Shown piece after piece: positions 1 through 5,091 of a stretch of 5,091 nt of DNA. Position 1 is the first letter of the stretch. Every line of letters starts with the position of its first letter. The stretch comes from an uncultured Fusobacterium sp. (lineage in GTDB: Bacteria; Fusobacteriota; Fusobacteriia; Fusobacteriales; Fusobacteriaceae): NCBI GenBank assembly GCA_900543175.1, contig UQQO01000144.1:1-5091 (forward strand), in the 5' to 3' direction. The notes beneath the pieces were generated by a model. It saw only the letters and a program-made list of their open reading frames with translations. It had not been told where the DNA came from and ran no database searches. A program made the position numbers and the translations under genes.

Positions 1-458
1 ATTCTAATTATGCTTTCAAGTTTTTCTAAGCTAATTACTGTCAATTCTTGATATTTTTCTTGAAGTAATTTTAAATCTATATTTTTTTCACTATTTTCCT
101 TTAAAATTCTTTCAACTTCAAAATCTCTATTATTTTCAATTAAAAACTGTCCAATTAAGAAAGCCCCAATAACTTCTCCTTCATATAAAATAGGGATAAT
201 CACATCAATCAAACCAGAGTGACACTTATAAATATATGGAGTTCTTGACAACAAAACTTTATTTAAAGCTTTTAAATCACACTTTTCACAAAGTAAACTA
301 AGATTTGAGCTCTTACGAAATAGTTTACAAAATCCTGAATAATTAGTTTTTTCTGTGATATACTCCCCTTCAATATCAATAATCACAATCCCCATATTTG
401 TAAGAGTTATTAAATCTTTTTGAATCAACAGCAATTCCTCTTTAAAATTCCTTAACAT
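1..458 (-). CDS. PocR-domain sensory or regulatory protein (partial, N-terminal 152 residues)
   Basis: The reading frame opens at the ATG at 458-456 and runs off the left edge without a stop, so only the N-terminal 152 residues are visible. An in-frame TAA at 473-471 lies just upstream and a GGTGG Shine-Dalgarno-like site sits 4 bases before the ATG, which fixes the start. Residues 10-105 resemble the PocR ligand-binding domain: a short beta segment (GIVIIDIEG, 23-31), a cysteine in GFCKLF (Cys44), a CEKC pair (Cys57, Cys60), a KCHSG element (Cys79, His80), then a hydrophobic DVIIPI and VIGAFLIGQF stretch (85-104). In known members this domain precedes either an AraC-type DNA-binding domain or a histidine kinase; which applies here lies outside the window. 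The tail from about residue 112 is charged and probably helical, as expected for a linker or signalling helix. It is transcribed from its own promoter, downstream of dhaT and separated from it by a terminator. A role in glycerol or diol sensing is inference from family and position. Confidence 0.75.
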   Translation of the reverse strand, partial: MLRNFKEELLLIQKDLITLTNMGIVIIDIEGEYITEKTNYSGFCKLFRKSSNLSLLCEKCDLKALNKVLLSRTPYIYKCHSGLIDVIIPILYEGEVIGAFLIGQFLIENNRDFEVERILKENSEKNIDLKLLQEKYQELTVISLEKLESIIR

Positions 459-489
459 TTTACCACCACTTTATAGATAATATATTTTT

Positions 490-518
490 ATTATATCAAA
501 GTGGAATAAAATAGTCAC
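490..518 (-). promoter_or_regulatory. Sigma70-type promoter of the PocR-domain gene
   Basis: On the minus strand a perfect TATAAT (495-490) lies 17 bases downstream of GTGACT (518-513), which keeps the TGAC core of the -35 consensus. The predicted transcript would begin near 483, giving a leader of roughly 25 bases before the ATG at 458. The promoter starts directly after the dhaT terminator, so the regulator is an independent transcription unit. Confidence 0.6.
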
Positions 519-520
519 TA

Positions 521-557
521 TAAATATAAAAAGAGGCTGAGTAGATTCTCAACCTCT
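521..557 (-). terminator. Rho-independent terminator of dhaT
   Basis: Seven bases after the dhaT stop, the minus strand forms a 10-bp stem: AGAGGTTGAG (557-548), a 6-base loop, then CTCAGCCTCT (541-532), with a single G-U pair. A TTTTTATATTT tract follows (531-521). Stem, loop and U-tract are all canonical. Confidence 0.88.
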
Positions 558-564
558 AAATTTA

Positions 565-1722
565 TTACATAGCTGCTCTAAATATTTCAGCTATATCTTT
601 TTCATTTCCTTTTCTTGGGTTACTGAAAGCATTTCCATCTTTTAATGCATTGATAGACATAATCTCTATATCTTCCTCTTTAACTCCAGCTTCTTTTAAG
701 CTCTTAGGAATTCCTACATCTGAAGATAATCTAAATAGTGATTCAATAGCTTTTTCAGCAGCTTCCATTGTAGATAATCCCTCTACATTTTCTCCCATGA
801 ATACAGCTATATCAGCAAATTTTTCTGGATTAGCAAGCATATTGTAACGACAAACATGTGGTAGTAACATAGCATTAGCAACACCATGAGGCATATCATA
901 AAGTCCTCCTAGTTGATGAGCCATAGCATGAACATATCCAAGATTTCCGTTGTTAAATGCCATTCCTGCTAATAATGAAGCATATGCCATATTCTCTCTA
1001 GCTTTTAAATTTTCTCCATTAGCAACAGCTTGTCTAAGATTTGTAGCTATAAGTTTGATAGCTTGGATAGCAGCTGCATCAGTTACAGGGTTAGCATCTT
1101 TTGAAACATAAGCTTCAACAGCATGAGTTAAAGCATCCATTCCAGTAGCAGCTGTTAATTTTGATGGTTTACCAATCATTAAAATAGGATCGTTTATAGA
1201 AACTTGAGGTAGATTTCTCCAACTTACAATAACAAATTTAACTTTTGTTTTAGTATTTGTGATAACAGCATGTCTTGTAACCTCAGAAGCTGTTCCAGCA
1301 GTTGTATTTACTGCTATAATAGGTGGTAATGGAAATTCTAATGTTTCAATACCTGCATATTCACAAATATCCTTTGGATGAGTTACAGCAATTCCAATAC
1401 CTTTTCCACAATCGTGAGGAGATCCTCCACCAATAGTAATTATCATATCACAGTTATTTTCTTTATATACTTTAGCTCCAGCATAAACATTAACATCTTT
1501 TGGATTAGGCTCAACTTAATCAAAAACAACAGCTTCAATTCCAGCTTTAGCAAGATATTCAATAGATCTTTCTACTGCTCCACCTTTTAAAGAACTTAAG
1601 AATTTATCTGTAACAATTAGAGCTTTCTTACCATTTAATATTTTAGCTCTTTCTCCAATAACTTCTAAACACCCAGGTCCAAAGAAGTTAACACTAGGCA
1701 TTAAATAATCATAGTATCTCAT
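565..1722 (-). pseudogene. dhaT: 1,3-propanediol dehydrogenase DhaT (iron-containing alcohol dehydrogenase), interrupted by an in-frame TAA
   Basis: The frame from ATG 1722 to TAA 565 has 385 codons, close to the 387 residues I recall for Klebsiella DhaT, and matches that family along its whole length. DhaT reduces 3-hydroxypropionaldehyde to 1,3-propanediol with NADH in the cytoplasm, the last step of reductive glycerol fermentation. Codon 69 (1518-1516) is TAA, between VVFD and VEPNP, where relatives carry glycine. No frameshift is involved. Visible elements: N-terminal nucleotide-binding region with GGGSPHDCGKG (98-108), TTAGTASEVTRH (140-151), the metal ligands Asp196 and His200 in GMDALTHAVEAY, and His265, His269 and His279 in VHAMAHQLGG and MPHG. 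The piece after the stop could only restart at Met93 (1446), which has no Shine-Dalgarno site and would lack most of the nucleotide-binding domain. It has its own promoter and terminator. No glycerol dehydratase genes are in view. A sequencing error or a recent nonsense mutation both fit. Family call is firm; loss of function is likely. Confidence 0.85.
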
Positions 1723-1727
1723 TTTAT

Positions 1728-1734
1728 CTCCTCC
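1728..1734 (-). promoter_or_regulatory. Ribosome binding site that fixes the dhaT start
   Basis: GGAGGAG lies 5 bases before the ATG at 1722 and is a near-perfect Shine-Dalgarno sequence. The frame is open further upstream to an ATG at 1866, but that extension would encode a hydrophobic stretch foreign to the family and would begin upstream of the promoter. The 1722 start gives MRYYDYLMP, which aligns with the beginning of known DhaT proteins. Confidence 0.88.
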
Positions 1735-1756
1735 AAAACTTAATAAATATCTTTCA

Positions 1757-1785
1757 ATTACAAGGATAACAAAAATGATTGGCAA
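1757..1785 (-). promoter_or_regulatory. Sigma70-type promoter of dhaT
   Basis: On the minus strand TTGCCA (1785-1780, five of six consensus bases) is followed after 17 bases by TGTAAT (1762-1757, five of six). Transcription would start near 1750, leaving a leader of about 28 bases that holds the GGAGGAG site. No obvious operator palindrome overlaps it; the A/T-rich stretch at 1786-1880 shows only short low-complexity repeats. Confidence 0.6.
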
Positions 1786-1880
1786 ATACAAGGTAAGGAA
1801 AAACCTAAAATTAGTAAAAAAATAACTAAAAAATTTAGATGATAAATTTTTACCAAAATTAAGCAAGAAATTACTTTAAA

Positions 1881-1935
1881 ATAAAAAGACTGCTAAAGTT
1901 GATATTTTAACTATCAAACTTCAACAGTCTTTTTT
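1881..1935 (-). terminator. Large hairpin terminator of the nrdDG operon
   Basis: Reading the minus strand, the arm GACTGTTGAAGTTTGATA (1929-1912) pairs with TATCAACTTTAGCAGTC (1904-1888), with one bulged base and a small internal mismatch, around a 7-base loop. The A-run preceding the stem (1935-1930) and the TTTTTATTTT tract following it extend the pairing. It begins a few bases after the nrdG stop. Because both flanks are A/T runs it could also act on plus-strand transcripts, although no plus-strand gene is seen here. Confidence 0.88.
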
Positions 1936-1937
1936 AC

Positions 1938-2396
1938 TTACACTTCTATTTCAATTCCATTTTTAAATACTCTCTGATTTGATGAGCCTCTTAATCTCAA
2001 TCTTAAATCCTTCTTCTCAATTTCAAATCTACCATCTATTAAGTAATCTATCAATTTAACATCTATCCATTTTTCCACATCTTCCTTTAGAAAACCTGTC
2101 CATAGATAGATTTTTTTATTTGTATTTTCCTTAATAAAATGTATCAACTCTAAAACTTCCTCACGATTTTTCTCAAAAAGAGGATCTCCACCAAGAAAAG
2201 TTACATTTTTCCATCTTGAGTTCAGAGTCATATTTTTAATAGTTTCAAGAGTATAATCTGTTCCACTGTCATAATTCCAAGTATTTTTTGAAAAACAGCC
2301 TTTACAACCATGTGAACAACCTGCAAAATAAAAGGTTAATGTGAATCCAGTCATGCTATTTACTGGATCATTTTCTACTATTGATATTATCTTCAT
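1938..2396 (-). CDS. nrdG: Anaerobic ribonucleotide reductase activating protein NrdG (radical SAM)
   Basis: This 152-residue protein is the activase for class III ribonucleotide reductase. It uses a [4Fe-4S] cluster and S-adenosylmethionine to generate the glycyl radical on NrdD, in the anaerobic cytoplasm. The cluster motif CSHGCKGC (Cys27, Cys31, Cys34) has the CxxxCxxC spacing of radical-SAM enzymes. It is followed by the FSKNTW segment, the SAM-binding GGDPLF (69-74), the YLWTGF strand (about 96-101), DGRF, and the family signature RGSSNQRVF near the C-terminus. Length is close to the roughly 154 residues of E. coli NrdG, so it is complete. The ATG starts 2 bases after the nrdD stop. No clear Shine-Dalgarno sequence precedes it (the bases are the last codons of nrdD), so translation is probably coupled to nrdD termination. 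It is co-transcribed with nrdD and ends at the hairpin at 1881-1935. Confidence 0.96.
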   Translation of the reverse strand: MKIISIVENDPVNSMTGFTLTFYFAGCSHGCKGCFSKNTWNYDSGTDYTLETIKNMTLNSRWKNVTFLGGDPLFEKNREEVLELIHFIKENTNKKIYLWTGFLKEDVEKWIDVKLIDYLIDGRFEIEKKDLRLRLRGSSNQRVFKNGIEIEV

Positions 2397-2398
2397 AA

Positions 2399-4645
2399 TT
2401 ATTTCACGTGGATTGCTCTATTTTTTATCTCTTTCATTCTACCTTCAAGAGCATGAGTTATATTGTAGTTTGAAATATATCCACAACAACGTCTTTGAAT
2501 CTTCATTTTCATTCCATCTTCATTTCCACATTGTGGACATTTGTAACTAGCTGTTTTTTCATTATATGTGATCTCTCCAGTGTAACCACAATCATAGCAC
2601 ACATCTGATATTGTATTTACTGCAAAGTATTCAATTCCAGCATCATGAGCATATTGAATAAGTTCGATTATAGCATCACTGTTATATGTTTTTCCACCAT
2701 TTTCAACATACATTATATTTCCACCATTACAATATTTAATAAATGGTGCTTCTACATCTATCTTATCAAAACAATCTATTGGAAGTTCTGATGAGAAGTG
2801 GAAAGAGTTTGTATAGTACTCTCTTTTTCTTAACCATTCAGGCATAATATCTCCATAGTTTTCAACATCTTTATTAAAGAAAGTTGCTATTGAGCTTTCA
2901 GCAGGAGTTCCATAAACTGATACTGGTAAACCTGTTTCAGCTTTTATCTCATCAGCTTGTTGTCTAAGAGCTTTCATTATAGTCATTCCCATCTCATGTC
3001 CTGCTGGTGTTGAGATATTCTCTTTATCATCAGAAAGGATTCTTACAGCATCATCAAGCCCTAAGAAACCATATGATACAGAAGCTCTATCTGTTTTTAA
3101 TAATGCTTCTATTGTATCTTCAGGATCAAGTCTAGCAATTCCTCCATATTGGAAAAGAATTGGAGCTTTTTTAGCTTGAAGATGTCTAACGTTATTAAAT
3201 CTTGTTTCAATAGCTTTTTTCATAAGGTGTTTTCTCTTATTTAAAATTTCTAAGAATCTCTCAAGTCTATTTCCTGATATCTTATCATGTTGCTCTTGTT
3301 TTAAAACATCTAAAGCGATTTGAGGTACATTTAAAGTAGCTACTCCATAATTAAATCTTCCATAGTGTTGATATTTTCCATTCTCTTGATATTCATGGTT
3401 TACTCTTGATCTACAACCCATTCTTGCATAGTATTTACCAGCATCATAATCCTCTTTAGAATAGAATAAAATATCTGGATAATATGTATTAGCTATACAT
3501 TTAGAAACCTCTTTAGTTATATAGAAATACTTATCTCCCTCTCTTAAATTGTATCCATCTACTGCCATATATGAAAGTTTAGGGAAGATAGCAGGTATAT
3601 GTTTTTCTCCAAGTCCTGTTTGTCTTACTTTTAAGTAAGATAGGATAATCTCTTCAGATTCCCAAGAAGTAGGGATATTGAAAGTTATAGTACTAAATGG
3701 AGTTTGTGAAGCTGATCCTAAAATTGAGTTTGTTTGGTACTCGAATAATTGACAAGCATCATAGATATCCTTTGCTGTTCTCTCTTTAGCAATTGCAAAT
3801 TCAACTGGTTTCTCATCTTTTAATCTTTGATTATCAGAATCAATTTTTCCATATATAGCTTCAATCTCTTCAGTTGAAATCTTTGATAATCCAGCTTCTG
3901 TTGACAATCTATCATTATATGCTTTTACAAAATTCTTTTTAAAGTTTTTCTTAGCATATTCAGCAAAAACTTCGTTGAAGTTAGGAAGTGAAACTCCTCC
4001 ATATTGACTTGCACTGATACTAGCCATTATTTGCATAGCTATGTTCATTGCTGTTCCAACAGAGTTAGGTTGACAAACATCAGCATTTGTTATTCTAGTT
4101 CCATTTCTAAGCATATCTTCTATATTAAATAGACAACAGTTTGTTAATTTTGTATCTACATCTGAATCATGCCAGTGTATAGTTTTCTTTCTATGTGCTG
4201 CCCAAAGTTCCTTATCAATATTTCTTTCAAGTATATATCTAAAATACTCTCCAGCAATTAAGTCTCTTTGTACTGATGGTAACATTGAGTTTTTGTTACT
4301 GTTCTCTCTATCTCCAATATCAACTATATCAGTCATATGTCTAAATACGCTGTTTGCATCTTGGAATCTTTGCTCTGCTCTTTGAGTTCTGTATGTTTGG
4401 AAAGCTTTTGCTTGTTCAAAAAGTCCATATCCACACAAAGCATAAAACACAATATCTTGTATTGACTCAACAGATATTCTTGTGCTTCCATTTATTTTTT
4501 TCATGATGTCATCCATCATCTCTTTAATTGAGACTTTTCCTAGGTATTCAACCTCTTTATCTATTTTTTCAAGTACTCTTTCAATTTTATTTTTATCGAA
4601 TTCAACTATAGATCCATTTCTTTTTATAACCTCTATCTTATGCAT
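2399..4645 (-). CDS. nrdD: Anaerobic (class III) ribonucleoside-triphosphate reductase NrdD
   Basis: This 748-residue glycyl-radical enzyme reduces ribonucleoside triphosphates to deoxyribonucleoside triphosphates without oxygen, in studied members using formate as the reductant. Residues 3-92 form an ATP-cone allosteric domain (VIKRNGSIVEFDKNKI at its start). The catalytic barrel carries LTNCCLFN (Cys170, Cys171) and MGCRSRVN (Cys411); by comparison with phage T4 NrdD these likely hold the active-site cysteine pair, including the thiyl radical cysteine. The C-terminal region has a zinc-ribbon with two CxxC pairs (Cys683, Cys686, Cys703, Cys706), followed by RRCCGYIS, in which Gly722 is the predicted radical site, 26 residues from the end. 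It is somewhat longer than the 712-residue E. coli enzyme, as I recall it. The start is secure: an in-frame TAG immediately precedes the ATG and AAGGGGG lies 7 bases upstream (4659-4653). It is followed by nrdG with a 2-base gap. The promoter carries NrdR-like boxes. All key residues are present. Confidence 0.97.
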   Translation of the reverse strand: MHKIEVIKRNGSIVEFDKNKIERVLEKIDKEVEYLGKVSIKEMMDDIMKKINGSTRISVESIQDIVFYALCGYGLFEQAKAFQTYRTQRAEQRFQDANSVFRHMTDIVDIGDRENSNKNSMLPSVQRDLIAGEYFRYILERNIDKELWAAHRKKTIHWHDSDVDTKLTNCCLFNIEDMLRNGTRITNADVCQPNSVGTAMNIAMQIMASISASQYGGVSLPNFNEVFAEYAKKNFKKNFVKAYNDRLSTEAGLSKISTEEIEAIYGKIDSDNQRLKDEKPVEFAIAKERTAKDIYDACQLFEYQTNSILGSASQTPFSTITFNIPTSWESEEIILSYLKVRQTGLGEKHIPAIFPKLSYMAVDGYNLREGDKYFYITKEVSKCIANTYYPDILFYSKEDYDAGKYYARMGCRSRVNHEYQENGKYQHYGRFNYGVATLNVPQIALDVLKQEQHDKISGNRLERFLEILNKRKHLMKKAIETRFNNVRHLQAKKAPILFQYGGIARLDPEDTIEALLKTDRASVSYGFLGLDDAVRILSDDKENISTPAGHEMGMTIMKALRQQADEIKAETGLPVSVYGTPAESSIATFFNKDVENYGDIMPEWLRKREYYTNSFHFSSELPIDCFDKIDVEAPFIKYCNGGNIMYVENGGKTYNSDAIIELIQYAHDAGIEYFAVNTISDVCYDCGYTGEITYNEKTASYKCPQCGNEDGMKMKIQRRCCGYISNYNITHALEGRMKEIKNRAIHVK

Positions 4646-4678
4646 CTAGCTGCCCCCTTCATTTTTATTTCCATCATT

Positions 4679-4706
4679 ATTATACAATATATTGTGATTA
4701 ATTCAA
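4679..4706 (-). promoter_or_regulatory. Sigma70-type promoter of nrdDG
   Basis: On the minus strand TTGAAT (4706-4701) is followed after 16 bases by a perfect TATAAT (4684-4679). Transcription would begin near 4672, giving a leader of about 27 bases with the AAGGGGG ribosome binding site. An NrdR-like palindrome covers the spacer and the edge of the -10 element. Confidence 0.65.
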
Positions 4707-4728
4707 ATATCTTTCATATATATTGTTA
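4682..4728 (-). promoter_or_regulatory. Pair of NrdR-box-like operators
   Basis: The first box (4682-4697, plus-strand ATACAATATATTGTGA) matches 14 of 16 positions of the NrdR consensus acaCwAtATaTwGtgt and contains the perfect 12-bp palindrome ACAATATATTGT. The second (4713-4728) is weaker at its flanks but matches nine of ten core positions (ATATATATTG). Their centres are 31 bp apart, about three helical turns, which is the usual geometry for NrdR box pairs. The first lies within the nrdD promoter from the -10 to the spacer and the second just upstream of the -35, so binding would block RNA polymerase. NrdR is a zinc-finger/ATP-cone repressor of ribonucleotide reductase genes. The consensus and spacing are from memory of the family. 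Confidence 0.7.
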
Positions 4729-4930
4729 TTTTAAAATATGTATAATATTTATTTGACTTTTACTTGACTTCTTCAACTGCTTATAAAAGTTGAGTTCTAG
4801 GATTTATAAAAAAATTATCTATCTTCAATTTATTTTTTATATCATTACTAGATATTGTGTTAGAAGAGTGTTAAATTCCTCTCTTTTATCTTCTAAAAAA
4901 TTTTTTAAAATTTTTTTCCTCTTGACAGAT
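4729..4930. other. A/T-rich intergenic stretch upstream of the nrdD promoter, no gene seen
   Basis: I find no credible reading frame, tRNA or known RNA here on either strand. Noted elements: TTGACTT occurs twice 11 bp apart (4753-4759 and 4764-4770); TCAACT and AGTTGA (4773-4793) form a small inverted repeat; TTAGAAGA (4860-4867) and TCTTCTAA (4889-4896) form an 8-bp inverted repeat with a 21-base loop; and the run A6 T6 A4 T7 (4895-4917) is likely to be intrinsically bent. A solitary NrdR-box-like sequence lies at 4845-4860. None of these has an assigned role. Confidence 0.5.
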
Positions 4931-4965
4931 TAAAAGCCCTCTTTTTTCTCGAGGGCTTATTTTTA
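4931..4965 (-). terminator. Bidirectional hairpin terminator after the right-edge gene
   Basis: AAGCCCTC (4934-4941) and GAGGGCTT (4951-4958) form a perfect 8-bp GC-rich stem with a 9-base loop. On the minus strand it begins 34 bases after the stop of the right-edge gene and is followed by a short T-rich tract (TTAATC after the stem). On the plus strand the tract ATTTTTAA is slightly better. It isolates the nrdDG operon from upstream transcription. Confidence 0.75.
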
Positions 4966-4991
4966 ACACAAGTATTATTATATATTTTTAT

Positions 4992-5091
4992 CTAAAAAAA
5001 GTCAAATCTATATATTTTATCTACTACATCGAAGTCAAATGTTTCAACACATGTAATGCCTTTATCTGAAACTCCTTGTTCTAATAATGAA
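4992..5091 (-). CDS. C-terminal end of an unrecognised protein (partial)
   Basis: A minus-strand frame enters from the right edge and runs 32 codons (SLLEQGVSDK... to ...IYRFDFF) before a TAG at 4994-4992. The other frame checked from the edge stops within ten codons, the residue composition is protein-like (alternating acidic and aromatic residues in ETFDFDVVDKIYRFDFF), and a terminator follows, all of which support a genuine 3' end. I do not recognise the family. The stretch is too short for domain assignment. Confidence 0.55.
   Translation of the reverse strand, partial: SLLEQGVSDKGITCVETFDFDVVDKIYRFDFF

Noticed and set aside
650..847. Plus-strand open frame of 65 codons
   Set aside because: It is antisense to conserved dhaT codons, rich in serine and isoleucine as expected of a shadow frame, with no ribosome binding site or promoter.
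565..1446. A separate complete 293-residue alcohol dehydrogenase starting at Met93
   Set aside because: It is in the same frame as the 5' piece, lacks a Shine-Dalgarno site, and would be missing most of the nucleotide-binding domain; it is the 3' part of the interrupted dhaT.
1516..1518. Stop codon recoding such as selenocysteine insertion
   Set aside because: The codon is TAA, not TGA, relatives have glycine rather than cysteine there, and I see no recoding hairpin just downstream.
1378..1590. Plus-strand open frame of 70 codons
   Set aside because: It is antisense to dhaT with low-complexity Ser/Asn/Ile/Phe content typical of an A/T-rich shadow frame.
1723..1866. N-terminal extension of the dhaT frame to an ATG at 1866
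   Set aside because: The extension is a hydrophobic, A/T-driven translation unlike any DhaT, begins upstream of the predicted promoter, and has no ribosome binding site, whereas the ATG at 1722 has GGAGGAG at the right distance.
2341..2550. Plus-strand open frame across the nrdG/nrdD junction
   Set aside because: It is antisense to two clearly conserved genes and shows no translation signals.
4839..4852. Possible short peptide upstream of nrdD (minus-strand ATG near 4846)
   Set aside because: The ATG is followed by a stop after one further codon, so there is no leader peptide.

Overview
The window is strongly AT-rich, with dense codon use of A/T-ending triplets, AGA arginine, good Shine-Dalgarno sites and simple sigma70-type promoters. 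Its genes belong to strictly anaerobic metabolism: class III ribonucleotide reductase and a 1,3-propanediol-type dehydrogenase. This suggests an anaerobe such as a fusobacterium (Fusobacterium, Ilyobacter, Cetobacterium), with low-GC Clostridia as the alternative. The assignment is inference from composition and gene content. Every gene I can support lies on the minus strand, so reading order runs from right to left.

From the right edge: the last 32 codons of an unrecognised protein (4992-5091) end at a short bidirectional terminator (4931-4965). An intergenic stretch of about 350 bases follows. Its left part holds a well-formed nrd promoter with two NrdR-box-like palindromes whose centres lie exactly 31 bp apart. 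This promoter drives nrdD (2399-4645), the oxygen-sensitive class III ribonucleoside-triphosphate reductase. nrdG (1938-2396), its radical-SAM activating enzyme, follows 2 bp downstream. A large hairpin terminator (1881-1935) closes this two-gene operon. Together the two proteins make deoxyribonucleotides without oxygen: NrdG installs the glycyl radical on NrdD.

Next comes dhaT (565-1722), a full-length 1,3-propanediol dehydrogenase gene with its own promoter, ribosome binding site and terminator, but interrupted by one in-frame TAA at codon 69. Everything else in the reading frame is intact, including the metal ligands. It is therefore either a very recent pseudogene or a sequence error. Beyond its terminator, a separate promoter drives a regulator or sensor with an N-terminal PocR-type domain (458 to the left edge, incomplete). 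Such domains often sit in regulators of glycerol or propanediol use, so it is a plausible regulator of dhaT.

I see no mobile element, CRISPR array, tRNA or rRNA. I do not see a previously undescribed system. The points most worth checking are the premature stop in dhaT and the NrdR box pair overlapping the nrdD promoter.
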